From assembly GCF_000253255.1 (NCBI RefSeq), contig NC_015580.1, positions 1,563,001-1,627,000 of the forward strand: DNA of 64,000 nt, in the 5' to 3' direction. How positions within the stretch are numbered: the first letter of the stretch is position 1; the number at the start of each line of letters is the position of its first letter. Shown here one piece after another: positions 44,305-54,165 of this stretch. Both the position numbers and the translations under genes were made by a program. A model generated the notes under the pieces. The model ran no database searches. It saw nothing but the letters and a program-made list of their open reading frames with translations, and was not told the origin of the DNA. The DNA is from Novosphingobium sp. PP1Y (GTDB lineage Bacteria; Pseudomonadota; Alphaproteobacteria; Sphingomonadales; Sphingomonadaceae).

Positions 44305-44308
<4 letters not shown>
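43544..44308 (-). CDS. trbC: F-type pilin assembly protein TrbC
   Basis: A 254-residue periplasmic protein with a signal peptide (LLVIASITGAAAMAGAAAQ), a coiled-coil rich in Ala and Glu at residues 35-90, and a thioredoxin-like TrbC_Ftype domain at 110-230 (FIAFASLSMPPAALRAMADD, VVVLRGLPGGS, IDPRLFRAFGIETVPTYVV). No CxxC is present; two Cys occur in FDLCDGFDC. TrbC is needed for pilus assembly and partners TraW, to which it is fused in some systems. It overlaps traU and traN by 4 bp each. Confidence 0.92.
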
Positions 44309-45329
<1,021 letters not shown>

Positions 45330-45333
<4 letters not shown>

Positions 45334-45974
45334 GACGACGCGCGCTCCTTGGATCGAACCGGCTGCTCGGTGATGATGAGCACGCGGCCCTGCTGCTCGA
45401 CGGTTGCGGGCACGGCGCGGATGCCGAAATGCTTCACGAGGCTGCCGCCCTGGTCGAAATAGAAGCGGCGCTGGCGGGCCTTCATCAGTTCGAGCGGCGC
45501 GCCGCGCACGAGGATGAGTTTGGCCTTGGTGCTGGCATAGCGCCAGGTTGCCCAGGCAAGCTGCTCGGGATCATCGCCGTCGAGGAACACCAGCGGCACA
45601 CGCAGCGGTACGGTGTCGAGCGGATTGACTCGTGTTCCGGCCGCCACGATCACTCGGCCCTTGTCGTCGGCAATGTCGCGCTCGACGCTGATCGTCGGAT
45701 CAAATCGCCAGCTACGCGCCGCCGCCGCGGCATTGATCCCGGCGACCGGCTCAGGGCGGTTGACGCGCGCGATCGTGCGCCGCTTCAGCTCTTCGTTGAG
45801 CTTGGCCGTCTCGCCGGACTTCTCGAGATGGGTGAGGCGCGCATGAATTTGCTCGAGCAGGTCAGGCTCGATCACGGACCAGACCGTGCCTTGCTGGCCG
45901 TAGTCGCGGGCGCTCGCCGGCGCGGCCATCAGAAGACCGGCTACGAGGAATGGGGCGGCGCGCAGCGGTGTCAC
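45330..45974 (-). CDS. traW: conjugal transfer protein TraW
   Basis: A 214-residue periplasmic protein. The GTG at 45974 is chosen because GGAGG lies 8 bases upstream and a signal peptide then follows at once (LRAAPFLVAGLLMAAPASA); the frame is open far upstream, but only inside the peptidase and trbI genes. The mature part has YGQQGTVWSVIEPDLLEQI, PVAGINAAAAARSWRFDPT, then RVNPLDTVPLRVPLVFLDGDD, the usual TraW pattern. TraW acts with TrbC in pilus assembly. It overlaps the S26 peptidase gene by 4 bp (GTGA) and traU by 4 bp. Confidence 0.91.
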
Positions 45975-46495
45975 AGGATCGGCCTCCCGACCCCGAGAAT
46001 GCGCCTGGCGCAGATCCACCCGATCGCCGCATAGCGGCTGTCGAAGCCGTCCTTGTGTGCGGTGGTGACAAAATAGCAGCCTTGAGGCACCACGCCAGTC
46101 GGACCGAGCGCCAGCGGCTCGCCGAAACGGCTTGCTTGCTTGGCTACCGCAACCTTGCGGCCATTGACGAAGAAGCTGCGATCCTTTTCGGTCACGATAT
46201 CGCCTGGCATGCCGCTCACCTTCTTGCCGAACGGCTTGGGCTTCTTGCCGAAGTGCCTTTCGAGCAGCGGCGAGGCGGGAGGATCGAACAGGATGATCTC
46301 GCCGCGCTTGGGCAGCGCGCCGCGATCGAGCCAGATCGCCCAGTAAGGCAGGCTCGGACTGGCGTTGATCATCAGCGCGTGGTCCTTCGAGAAGGCGGCG
46401 AGCGACGTGAGCGCGAGCGCGGCAGCGCCAAGCCCTGCCCACAGCGCGAGGCGCCGTCCAGTTGGCGAGTGGAGGACAAGATCAGCGGCGCGCAT
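45971..46495 (-). CDS. S26 signal peptidase (TraF/LepB-like pilin protease)
   Basis: A 174-residue S26 peptidase. ATG 46495 overlaps trbI by 14 bp and gives an N-terminal membrane helix (LALWAGLGAAALALTSLAAF). The catalytic Ser is in NASPSLPYWAIW and the Lys in GKKVSGMPGD; the conserved last box is near CYFVTTAHKDGFDSRYAAIGWI. In P-type systems the similar TraF matures and cyclises the pilin; in F the host LepB does this. Its presence inside an F-type operon suggests this element processes its own TraA pilin. I leave the symbol blank to avoid confusion with the thioredoxin-like TraF at 41009. Confidence 0.85.
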   Translation of the reverse strand: MRAADLVLHSPTGRRLALWAGLGAAALALTSLAAFSKDHALMINASPSLPYWAIWLDRGALPKRGEIILFDPPASPLLERHFGKKPKPFGKKVSGMPGDIVTEKDRSFFVNGRKVAVAKQASRFGEPLALGPTGVVPQGCYFVTTAHKDGFDSRYAAIGWICARRILGVGRPIL

Positions 46496-46889
46496 CGGGA
46501 ATGGCCCCAACGCGGCGCGCGACATCGGCGCGCACGGCTTCGGTGAGATCAGGCGTGCTGCCTGCCACCACCGCTTCGGCGACAAGCACTGTGCGACCCT
46601 CGCGGCCCAGATGTTCGACCGAGGCTTCGACAGCCTGGAGGTAGGCCTGGACGCGCATCTTGGTTTCTTCGGGCGGTCGGCCTGCGCGCGCTTCGGCTTC
46701 GATGAAGTCGCCCATGATGCGGCTCAGCTGCACGGTCACCACTTCGCGCTTGTCGAGCGCGAGCAGCTTGTCGGTGGCCCAGACGCCCCAGAGCGCCGAG
46801 CCGACCATGCTCAAACCGAGCGCGACGGCGGTCCAGTTCACCGCACCCATGCGGCCGCGCAGGGAATGTGTTGCCAATATGTTCTTCAC
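46482..46889 (-). CDS. trbI: F-type conjugation protein TrbI
   Basis: A 135-residue protein with a GTG start at 46889 that overlaps the previous stop by 4 bp. One membrane helix lies at residues 15-38 (AVNWTAVALGLSMVGSALWGVW), followed by a helical periplasmic region with VVTVQLSRIMGDFIEAEARAGRPPEE. The size, topology and position before traW match F TrbI, which affects pilus retraction and outgrowth. The sequence motifs are weak in this family, so the call leans on context. Confidence 0.75.
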   Translation of the reverse strand: MKNILATHSLRGRMGAVNWTAVALGLSMVGSALWGVWATDKLLALDKREVVTVQLSRIMGDFIEAEARAGRPPEETKMRVQAYLQAVEASVEHLGREGRTVLVAEAVVAGSTPDLTEAVRADVARRVGAIPDARR

Positions 46890-47281
46890 AGCTTTTCTCC
46901 CGAAAGCTCGCGCTCGAGATCGTTGATGAAGCGCGGCAGGCGCCAGACCACGACGAGCGTTGCGACACCGATGAGGACGAACTTGAACTCGTCAAGGAAG
47001 CCGATCTGGCGGCCTTGCTCGGCGCCGAGAAAACGGTCCGAAATATTGGCGAGATGGGCGAAGAAGACCCCGGCATCTCCGCCGGAAATCAGAAGGAAGA
47101 AGAGCAGCGGCAGCCCGAGCGCAATGAGGTAGCTCGAGGCGAGGAAGGTGCTGCCGCGAAGCACGATGTAGCAAAGGTCGGCGGCATGGGAGCGCCAGCC
47201 CTTGACCGGCAGATCGAGGCTGTCGCTGTCGGCACGGGCATCCTGGGCCCGGTCGATCGGCGTGACGAGATGGAGTGGCAT
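46886..47281 (-). CDS. unknown inner-membrane protein of the tra operon
   Basis: A 131-residue protein between traC and trbI. It has two membrane helices, about residues 46-68 (STFLASSYLIALGLPLLFFLLIS) and 97-115 (FKFVLIGVATLVVVWRLP), with a short hydrophilic loop that contains NISDRFLGAEQ. I do not recognise it among F tra/trb products. The conserved place in a gap-free operon (it overlaps trbI by 4 bp and starts 32 bp after traC) indicates a role in transfer, perhaps in channel assembly. No catalytic residues are evident. Confidence 0.7.
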   Translation of the reverse strand: MPLHLVTPIDRAQDARADSDSLDLPVKGWRSHAADLCYIVLRGSTFLASSYLIALGLPLLFFLLISGGDAGVFFAHLANISDRFLGAEQGRQIGFLDEFKFVLIGVATLVVVWRLPRFINDLERELSGEKL

Positions 47282-47313
47282 CGGTTTTGGATGTCCTTGG
47301 ATGGAGGGAGAAG

Positions 47314-49863
47314 TCAGGTGCGATTGGCAAAGGCGATCCGTTCGATCGCGTCGGCAAGCTGGTGGCCGCGCGCAACTTCGGCATCGATCGCGGCAAAGGT
47401 CTGGGGCGAGCTTGAAAACAGCGTTGCCGAATAGTCGTCGAGGACGAGCCGGCCGATGGCTTCGGTCTCCGGGCCCTTGATGAAGACTTCCGAATAGTCG
47501 CTGCCCGAACGCTTCAGGCTGCGGATCAGCGTCTCGGTGCGGTCGTCCATGTCGAGGCGCTTCGACGCCTTGAAATCGGCGATCGTCTCGGGCTTTTGCT
47601 GGAGGATCAGCATCCAGTCGCTGTTTTCCAGCGCAGCGGTCGCCCCATCGGACTTGTAATAGTCGTTGAGTGACTGCGTCGCGGTCGCCAGCGCCCCGCC
47701 ATATTTACGGCAAGTGCGGGCATAGGTTTCGACGAACTCGCCCATCGAGCCGCCCTTGAGCATCGACCACGCCTCGTCGATCAAGAGCAGCTTCCTCATC
47801 GAGCGCGGGCTGCGGGTCATGGCCTGGCTGGTCATGAACATGATCGCCGAGAGAACGACGCTGCGCAGTTCCTCGCGGGTGGCAAGGTCCGACATCTCGA
47901 AGACGGTGAAATCGGTGTCGAGATCGAGGCTCGCCTGGCCTTCGAAGAAGGCGCCATAGGTGCCGCCGGCCATGTATGGCGCAAGCGCGGTGGCGAGATC
48001 GCTCGCGGCTTCATTGCCGAGACCGGCCAGTGCTTCGCCGACGCCGGTGATCGAGGCATCGACGCCCCGTTCGCTCCAGACCGTGTTGACCGCCCGATCG
48101 ATCAGGCCGCGCTCGGTGTCGTTAAGCTTTGCGCTGTGTCGCGCCATCTGGCCGACGATCGCCTTGACCATGCCGAAGCAGTCGAGCCGGTAATCCTCGT
48201 CTTCGGCCGCGCGCTCGCCATCGATCATCGAGAACGGATTGAGGCAGAAGCCCGCCTTCATCGTGAACTCGACGAACCGGCCGCCTTGCAGCTTCACCGA
48301 ATGCTCGAAGCTGCGTCCGTCGTCGATGACCACGACCTGCGCGCCAGCCCCGCGAAGCGCCGCGCACATTTCCTGCAGCAGCACAGACTTGCCCGAGCCG
48401 GACTTGCCGCAGATCGCGACATTGTGGTTGCCAGCATCGTTCTCGAACGGCGACCAGAAGAAGGGCTGGCCGCGTCGGCCCACGAACAGCAGGTGCGGAT
48501 GGACGCTGCCGAGATACTCGCCCTGCATGGGAGCGATATTGGCCGCTGTCGTCGAGAGCACGGTCTTGAAGCGCTTGAGGCGCTCCATGTCCGCACCAAG
48601 CCCATCGGCCAGCGTCATCGGCATGGCCGCGAGCAGCCCCTGGATCTGCAGGTATCGCTCATCGGCAAGATCCCAGCCCGCCGCCTTGTAGATCGACTTG
48701 ATCGCGCGTTCGTCGCGGTCCCCGCGGCCGAGCGGGGAGTAGGTCGTCAGACCATAGAAGACCCGCACCAAACGGCGGCCTTCCTGCAGCTCGGATTGCA
48801 CATGCTGCCACTCTGCCGCCTGCTCACCGATGCGGGGCAGAAAACGCGCGCTGCGCGTTCCAGCAAGGCTCGTCGTACGCATGAATTTGAAGCCGGCCTT
48901 GGCCGAAGCGGCTTCCTGGTCGGGATAGACGAGGCACAGCATCGTCGCCGCCGGGCAGGGGAAGCGCAGCTTGTCGGTGAACATGTCGCCAATGAGCCGC
49001 GCGCATTCCCACGGCGCCCAGCGCTGGGGCATGTTGCGCGAGGAAAAATGCCGAACGTCGAACGCGTCGGGATAGACCGTGCCGATCTCGGGAACGCCGT
49101 CCTCGATCTTGCCCGTCGCACGAAACCGCTCGGTCACGAGCCGCATCCGGTCTTCGTGGATGACGAGCTCGATATCGTGCCGGATCGCCTGGGCCGCGAT
49201 CGCGTCGTTAGGATTGTAGGGTACTACATCGTCTTGCGGCGCGGTGGTCGGCGAGGTCAGGTCGTCGATGATCGCGATCAGTTGCTGCGGCTCGACTTCG
49301 GCGACGCCCAGGTTGAGCGATTTCAGCATGGCAATAAGGCCGTCGCGGGTCTGCTTGAGATCCTCGTTGCTGACCGCCTTGGACGCAGGCACGCCGACCG
49401 AAACGATGACTTGATGGTGCCGGGCGTGGAACGGTGCGTCCTGCGAGCCCGATTCCCAGACAAGGCCATAGAGCCGACGCGCGCGGTGACGGGCAATCGC
49501 CTCGTAGACGCCGCCCTGGACGTAGCGCGGCGCAAACCAGGGTGCGACGATCCGGCTGATGCGCGGAGAGGCGAGATGCAGGACCTGGAGGCAGGCGCCT
49601 GCCGGAAGCCCCTCGGAGAAGAACGATCCGAGGATCTCGCCGGTTCGTTCGTCGGCCCCGATCAGAGGGGTTACCGAAAGCACAAAGCCTTTCGAGCGCG
49701 CGTTGAAATAGAGCCGGCTCGCCGGATCATAGACCCGGTACGGGAGCCAGTCCGACAGCAGGTCGAGCATCAGGGCAGGCCGGTCATGCTCGGCGTGCTC
49801 GGCATCGCCCAGAAGCCCGGTAAGGAGCCTGTCGACTATCGTCTTGAGTTTCTCGGCCATCAC
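47314..49863 (-). CDS. traC: conjugation ATPase TraC (VirB4-like)
   Basis: An 849-residue ATPase that powers pilus assembly at the inner face of the membrane. The N-terminal TraC_F domain spans residues 30-260 (WLPYRVYDPASRLYFNAR, PWFAPRYVQGGVYE). Walker A GKSGSGKS is at 486-493 and Walker B LLLIDEAW carries D696. Later segments are TRKYGG-like (TCRKYGGALATATQSLNDY) and LILQQKPE, as in VirB4 proteins. The length agrees with F TraC (875 residues). A long antisense frame over it is a bias artefact. It overlaps traV by 4 bp. Confidence 0.95.
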   Translation of the reverse strand: MMAEKLKTIVDRLLTGLLGDAEHAEHDRPALMLDLLSDWLPYRVYDPASRLYFNARSKGFVLSVTPLIGADERTGEILGSFFSEGLPAGACLQVLHLASPRISRIVAPWFAPRYVQGGVYEAIARHRARRLYGLVWESGSQDAPFHARHHQVIVSVGVPASKAVSNEDLKQTRDGLIAMLKSLNLGVAEVEPQQLIAIIDDLTSPTTAPQDDVVPYNPNDAIAAQAIRHDIELVIHEDRMRLVTERFRATGKIEDGVPEIGTVYPDAFDVRHFSSRNMPQRWAPWECARLIGDMFTDKLRFPCPAATMLCLVYPDQEAASAKAGFKFMRTTSLAGTRSARFLPRIGEQAAEWQHVQSELQEGRRLVRVFYGLTTYSPLGRGDRDERAIKSIYKAAGWDLADERYLQIQGLLAAMPMTLADGLGADMERLKRFKTVLSTTAANIAPMQGEYLGSVHPHLLFVGRRGQPFFWSPFENDAGNHNVAICGKSGSGKSVLLQEMCAALRGAGAQVVVIDDGRSFEHSVKLQGGRFVEFTMKAGFCLNPFSMIDGERAAEDEDYRLDCFGMVKAIVGQMARHSAKLNDTERGLIDRAVNTVWSERGVDASITGVGEALAGLGNEAASDLATALAPYMAGGTYGAFFEGQASLDLDTDFTVFEMSDLATREELRSVVLSAIMFMTSQAMTRSPRSMRKLLLIDEAWSMLKGGSMGEFVETYARTCRKYGGALATATQSLNDYYKSDGATAALENSDWMLILQQKPETIADFKASKRLDMDDRTETLIRSLKRSGSDYSEVFIKGPETEAIGRLVLDDYSATLFSSSPQTFAAIDAEVARGHQLADAIERIAFANRT

Positions 49864-50603
49864 TTAGGCTCCTTCTGTGCCTTGGCGGCGTTCTTGGCGG
49901 CCTCGATCGCCTCGATGGTCGGGTAGATCAGCGGGGCCTTGTCGGCAGAGGGCCGAGGGGTTCGATCATGCGGGGGCTGCGCCATGTCGAACCCCTCGAC
50001 CGCCGGTGCGTTCGCACCGGCAACCGCCTCGCGCGCCGTGGAGGGGAGGACCAGCGGCGAGGCAGAGGGGATGTCCTCGATCGAGGACGAAGGCTGAAAG
50101 GGCTGTCCGAGATCGAACGTTTCGGCTTCGGGCTGTTCGGCCGCGGGAATGGTGGCGGTTTCCTTCAGGAGATCGCTCTTGGCCTGTGCGGCCTTCAGCT
50201 GGCGCCTGAGCTGCCGCATCAGCGGCGGGGCGGTATCCTCGCCTGCCTTGCGGCGCAGTTCTGCGGCCCAGCGCGGATTTTCGACTACCGCCCAGGCGAC
50301 CGCATCGTCGTGCAGAGTCCCGGTCTCATCGATATGGGCCGGAAAGACGATCCTGAGCGTACGCTCGGAGGTGCGGCCCTGATCGCCGGAAGCGACGGAA
50401 ACAGGCGGACGCAGGCCGTCCTGGACCGGTCCGCTCGCGGACAGATCCTTGGTCGCGCGCGCATCGATTACCTGGCTGGGTGCGCAGTCGCCTTTGGGGG
50501 CACGGCAGGTGAAATCGCCTTCGATATTGGTGCCGAAGGTGGCGCAGCCGCTGGTCAGCACGGCAAGGCAGGCAGAGGCGAGAATACGGTGGGAAAATCC
50601 CAT
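49860..50603 (-). CDS. traV: outer-membrane lipoprotein TraV
   Basis: A 247-residue protein with a lipoprotein signal (MGFSHRILASACLAVLTSGC) and lipobox LTSGC, so lipidation at Cys20 is expected. The TraV region is short: CATFGTNIEGDFTCRAPKGDC. The rest is Pro/Ala-rich and low in motifs, ending with a helical Lys-rich tail. TraV anchors the TraB/TraK core complex in the outer membrane, as VirB7 does. The start lies 5 bp after the dsbC-like stop. The symbol follows from the lipobox, the conserved Cys pair and the gene order. Confidence 0.86.
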   Translation of the reverse strand: MGFSHRILASACLAVLTSGCATFGTNIEGDFTCRAPKGDCAPSQVIDARATKDLSASGPVQDGLRPPVSVASGDQGRTSERTLRIVFPAHIDETGTLHDDAVAWAVVENPRWAAELRRKAGEDTAPPLMRQLRRQLKAAQAKSDLLKETATIPAAEQPEAETFDLGQPFQPSSSIEDIPSASPLVLPSTAREAVAGANAPAVEGFDMAQPPHDRTPRPSADKAPLIYPTIEAIEAAKNAAKAQKEPK

Positions 50604-50608
50604 GACGA

Positions 50609-51499
50609 TTATCCTTTCTTGGCCGGAACTGGGGCAACCGCTTTCGCGGGCTTGAGGAATTCGCGGAGCACGGAAGCCGGGCGATACCCTTCAAGGATCG
50701 CGCCGTCCGACGGGCGTACGATCACCGGCGTTCCGTTGAAGCCATGGGCCTTGGCAAAGGCCTCGTTGGCATCGAGCCCGCTCGTGTCGCACGGCTTCGG
50801 GTTGGCGAGGGCGAGACCCGAATAGGCCATATGCAGGGAGACCTCGGGGCGCGGCGAGCACAGCACCCGTTCGGCATCGCGGCGGCTGTCGGCCCCGAAG
50901 ATCGAAATGGGCCGCTCCTCGACGCGCGCGCCGATCGCCTTCAGTTCGGCTTCGAGCTTCTTGCAGTAGCCGCAGTGGAAATCTGAGAAGACGACGACCT
51001 TGGGGCCGTTCACCGGTCCCCAGGTGATCGCGCCGTTCGCGGGCAGGCCGGCGAGCGATACCTTCTGCGGGGTGGCGCGCGGGGCGGGCTGGCTTTCTTC
51101 GTTGGCATTGCTCCGCCGTGCAGCACCAGCAGCCAGCAAGTCTGGGTTGAGTGCGAGGAGACGGGCTGCCGTCAGGTCTTGCCGCGCCTCCATGTCGTAG
51201 ATGCGCCCGATCACCAGATATTTGGCCGCGCGATCGACGTAGAACAGCGTCGATTTCGAGGCGACTTCGCACAGGCCGCCAAGGCCATCGCAGGTGATGG
51301 CGTCGATCGGCGTCTTCGGGAGGCGCAGCTTGAGCGCGGCGCGCACCTTTGCCTTGTCGGGAGCCTGGGCCGGGGAGGCGAGGCTGGCCACGCCCCAACC
51401 CGTTGCGGCTGACAGGGCGACGACGGCAGCAAGGGTCGCCACCGGTCGCAGCCAGCGCCGCGGCTTGGTGGGGGTTGGATCATTTGTGGCGGGGGTCAT
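50609..51499 (-). CDS. DsbC-like periplasmic disulfide isomerase
   Basis: A 296-residue protein. ATG 51499 overlaps the end of traB (ATGA). One N-terminal membrane or signal segment lies near residues 18-42 (PVATLAAVVALSAATGWGVASL). Residues 50-120 resemble the DsbC dimerisation region (LPKTPIDAITCDGLGGLCEV, FYVDRAAKYLVIGRIYDME). The thioredoxin domain follows, with the active site HCGYC at C176-C179 and a cis-Pro loop GTPVIV. It probably isomerises disulfides in the Cys-rich TraN, TraU and TraH proteins of the same operon. Such a gene is usual in Ti/F-type operons outside enterobacteria. Confidence 0.9.
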   Translation of the reverse strand: MTPATNDPTPTKPRRWLRPVATLAAVVALSAATGWGVASLASPAQAPDKAKVRAALKLRLPKTPIDAITCDGLGGLCEVASKSTLFYVDRAAKYLVIGRIYDMEARQDLTAARLLALNPDLLAAGAARRSNANEESQPAPRATPQKVSLAGLPANGAITWGPVNGPKVVVFSDFHCGYCKKLEAELKAIGARVEERPISIFGADSRRDAERVLCSPRPEVSLHMAYSGLALANPKPCDTSGLDANEAFAKAHGFNGTPVIVRPSDGAILEGYRPASVLREFLKPAKAVAPVPAKKG

Positions 51500-52830
51500 T
51501 GGGAGTTCCTCACGTAGACGCCGTCGAGGAAGACGATCTCGACATCGATGCCGGTCGGCATCTCGACGACGGGTTGGTATTGTTCGGCGCGCTCGATCAG
51601 ATATTTGCTGACCGTATCGGCGGCATCGGCAGCGCCCTGGCCGAGCCCACCGCCGAGGATGTCGCCGGCAGAGAGCTTCGAGCGGGTGCCATCGGCATTG
51701 GTCGTGACGCCGGAGAAGACGCTGTTGGCGTTCGCCGAAAAGCCGCGCCCGAACCCGCCGACAATCCCGGCAAGCAGAGCCTGGCTGACAAGGCTGCCCT
51801 CGCGGCTGACGACACGGCCACGCACGCCCGATTTTCCAGCAAAGCTGATGAAGCCTTTGACCTCGCTCACCGCGACGCGCCCACCGGGCTGGTCGCAAGT
51901 CATCCGCGCCAGCTTCACGTAAACCTTCTCGGACGAGAGATCGCCGCGCGCTGCGCCATTTACGATGCAGCCCTGAAGCCGCGTGGTCAGAACCTTGCCG
52001 TTCTGCATGACCGATCGCGCCGGACCGGTAATGCGCAGCACCACGGGAAGTGGATCGGTCTGGCTCGCGACCCCCGCCGACGCATCGACGCCGACGATGA
52101 CCTTGGCAGGAGCATAGGAATTGGGCGGGAGATAGTCCGGCGAATCCTCGACCACCACCGGCGGCGCTTCCGGGCGTGCTGCCCTGAGGCCGCTGGCTCC
52201 TGCCTTGTCAGAAGTGAAGCTCATGAGTTTGACTTCACCGGGACCGGGCAGGCCGGTTTCGCTCGCTCCCAGCGCGGCACCCGCAGGGGCAGACTGAAGC
52301 GGTCTACCGCGCGCATCGTAGCCACCCGCCTGTGGGCCATAGGCCGGTGGCGGTACGCTTGTGGCTGCCGGAGCGGCCTGGCTAGCGAGGCGCGACTTGA
52401 GATCCGCATTCTCAGCGGAGATCGCATCGATCGCGGCCTGGCCGTCGACCCGCATGGCCTGGTTCTCAGCCTTGAGTGCAGCCAGCTGGGTTTCGATTTC
52501 CTCGCGCGGGAGGCTCGCGTCCTTCATGGCCTTCTGCTCGCGGGTCACGGCATCGAGACGGTTGCCGTAGGTCGCGACGAATTCACGCTGCGAAAGGTCG
52601 CGATTGATGAGTCCTGCCGTGTCGATGGTCTGCGCGGCGGTGGGATCATCGCTCTTCGCGTTGTCGTCGCCGCCCAGGATGAACCAGCTGCCGCCGACAA
52701 GCGCGAGTGCGCCCAAGGAGCCAAGCAGAAGCTTCTGCCGCCGTGCGGTCTTCGCGTTGAGGCTGGTTACTGGCGACGGCGATGCCGGATCGGCCTGTAC
52801 CGGGGTTGAGATCGAGGGAGCATCAGTCAT
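51496..52830 (-). CDS. traB: conjugal transfer protein TraB (VirB10-like)
   Basis: A 444-residue core-complex protein. ATG 52830 places one membrane helix at residues 34-50 (LLLGSLGALALVGGSWFIL), preceded by a short cytoplasmic tail. A coiled coil follows at 75-150 (REFVATYGNRLDAVTREQKAMKDA). The TrbI/VirB10 beta-barrel domain spans residues 215-444, with YLPPNSYAPAKVIVGVDAS, LTTRLQGCIVNGAARGDLSSEKVYV, and GFISFAGKSGVRGRVVSREGS. It bridges inner and outer membranes and connects TraV and TraK. It overlaps traK by 8 bp and the dsbC-like gene by 4 bp. Confidence 0.94.
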   Translation of the reverse strand: MTDAPSISTPVQADPASPSPVTSLNAKTARRQKLLLGSLGALALVGGSWFILGGDDNAKSDDPTAAQTIDTAGLINRDLSQREFVATYGNRLDAVTREQKAMKDASLPREEIETQLAALKAENQAMRVDGQAAIDAISAENADLKSRLASQAAPAATSVPPPAYGPQAGGYDARGRPLQSAPAGAALGASETGLPGPGEVKLMSFTSDKAGASGLRAARPEAPPVVVEDSPDYLPPNSYAPAKVIVGVDASAGVASQTDPLPVVLRITGPARSVMQNGKVLTTRLQGCIVNGAARGDLSSEKVYVKLARMTCDQPGGRVAVSEVKGFISFAGKSGVRGRVVSREGSLVSQALLAGIVGGFGRGFSANANSVFSGVTTNADGTRSKLSAGDILGGGLGQGAADAADTVSKYLIERAEQYQPVVEMPTGIDVEIVFLDGVYVRNSQ

Positions 52831-53581
52831 GGCCCAACCCTCCGTTTGAACCGACGATGAAGGCGACCGTGCTCTCTCCCGATTTGAGAGTGGGCTGGGC
52901 GATCGAGATTGCGAGTGTCTGGGAGGACGCGAGATCAGCTTCGGCAAGCGTCAGCGGCTTGCGGCCACGGTTCGCCAGGCGGATGACCTTTCCGGCAAGC
53001 GCGCTGCCGCGGTAATCGGCGATGAGCTGGATTTCGAGATCGCCAACCCGTGCCGGAAGGGCGGAGGATTGCCTGACTTCGAAGCCATCGACCGTCTGGT
53101 CATTGGCCATAGCCTGGATGAGCCGCACTGCGCTCGTCTCCAGCGGCGTTTCGCTTTCCCAGTCAGATGCCTTGTTGGTCGCGATCGCCGGGTTGGTGAT
53201 GAAGACCTGCACTGCCGGGACAGGCTCGACCTGGCAGGAAACTTTGTAGACGAAGCCCTTCTTGGTCGTGGCGAAGAAGCTGATCGACCGCGCCGCATAG
53301 GTCTCGGGCACCGACACGTAGATGTCGCCGCGCAACGGTTCGTTGGTGACCGCAAAGTCGTTGTAGGGCGTGCCGGTCGAGATCTTCGAGACGCTGGCAA
53401 ACTGGTCGTCGACGAGCGCGAAGCGCGTCAGCTCGCGGGCCGACACGGCGCATTCGATGCTTGCTCCATCTGCAGCCTGTTTGAACTGATCGGCGGCCTG
53501 AGCGCCGCTTCCTGAAAATGCGAGGATGGTACTGGCGCAAAGAGCCAGGCTCCACGCGCGCGTCTTGCGTCGGTAAGCCAT
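52823..53581 (-). CDS. traK: conjugal transfer protein TraK (VirB9-like)
   Basis: A 252-residue periplasmic secretin-like protein with a signal peptide (SLALCASTILAFSGSGAQA). Recognisable parts are DGASIECAVSARELTRFALVDDQF, PLRGDIYVSVPETYAARSISFFATTKKGFVYKVSC and the C-terminal strand region GKVIRLANRGRKPLTL. TraK forms the outer-membrane ring with TraV and TraB. The start overlaps the traE stop by 1 bp (TGATG). Confidence 0.92.
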   Translation of the reverse strand: MAYRRKTRAWSLALCASTILAFSGSGAQAADQFKQAADGASIECAVSARELTRFALVDDQFASVSKISTGTPYNDFAVTNEPLRGDIYVSVPETYAARSISFFATTKKGFVYKVSCQVEPVPAVQVFITNPAIATNKASDWESETPLETSAVRLIQAMANDQTVDGFEVRQSSALPARVGDLEIQLIADYRGSALAGKVIRLANRGRKPLTLAEADLASSQTLAISIAQPTLKSGESTVAFIVGSNGGLGHD

Positions 53582-54153
53582 CACTGGGCCTCCTTCGTTG
53601 GGTCTTTGGGGGGCAACTGGCTGAAGCCGGACAGCGCGAGACGCAGGCCCCGGTAGGTCCAGTTGAAGCGGAAACGGCGCTCGTCGCTCGCGATGACCTG
53701 GGCGCCGACAAAGGTCTTGAGCGTGCCCGTCACATCGGAAGTCAGCCCCTTGGGGTCGACGGTCATCGACCGGATGACGAAGGCCTGGGTGACATCCGAA
53801 CCCCGTTGCTCTTCGACAATCCGGACGAGATCGGCCTTGAGGCGCCCGTAGCTTGCCGGATCGGCGAGCTTCAGGATCTCGTCCATCCAGTAGTCGAGGC
53901 CCTCGGGGCTGCGATTGAGGAGAACGAGCGCGGCATCGCGGGTCACGAGTTCGAGATAGTCGGCCTCGACCCCCGCGCTGCTGACAGTGAGCTGCTTGGG
54001 GAGCGTTGGAAGGAGGACGACTTCGCGGTCGCGGGTGGCAGCAAGGCTGATCGCTACGACGAGCGCAATGCCAAGTCCGGCGCTGGTCAGCGCAAAGAGG
54101 TTGCGCTGACGCAGCAACGATTGCTGACGCTCGTGTGAAATGTCGGCAAACAT
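53581..54153 (-). CDS. traE: conjugal transfer protein TraE
   Basis: A 190-residue inner-membrane protein with one helix near residues 20-40 (LFALTSAGLGIALVVAISLAA), followed by a periplasmic domain with REVVLLPTLPKQLTVSS, YLELVTRDAALVLLNRSPEG and GTLKTFVGAQVIASDERRF. This is the standard TraE (VirB8-like) layout of F-type systems. It lies 12 bp after traL and overlaps traK. Confidence 0.93.
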   Translation of the reverse strand: MFADISHERQQSLLRQRNLFALTSAGLGIALVVAISLAATRDREVVLLPTLPKQLTVSSAGVEADYLELVTRDAALVLLNRSPEGLDYWMDEILKLADPASYGRLKADLVRIVEEQRGSDVTQAFVIRSMTVDPKGLTSDVTGTLKTFVGAQVIASDERRFRFNWTYRGLRLALSGFSQLPPKDPTKEAQ

Positions 54154-54165
54154 GGATATCTCCCC

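Noticed and set aside
48136..49926. 596-codon frame antisense to traC
   Set aside because: Same reason: a third-position GC shadow of a clear TraC gene.
50609..51898. 429-residue version of the DsbC-like protein
   Set aside because: The first 133 codons overlap traB and read as Arg-rich out-of-frame sequence; the signal segment begins at 51499.
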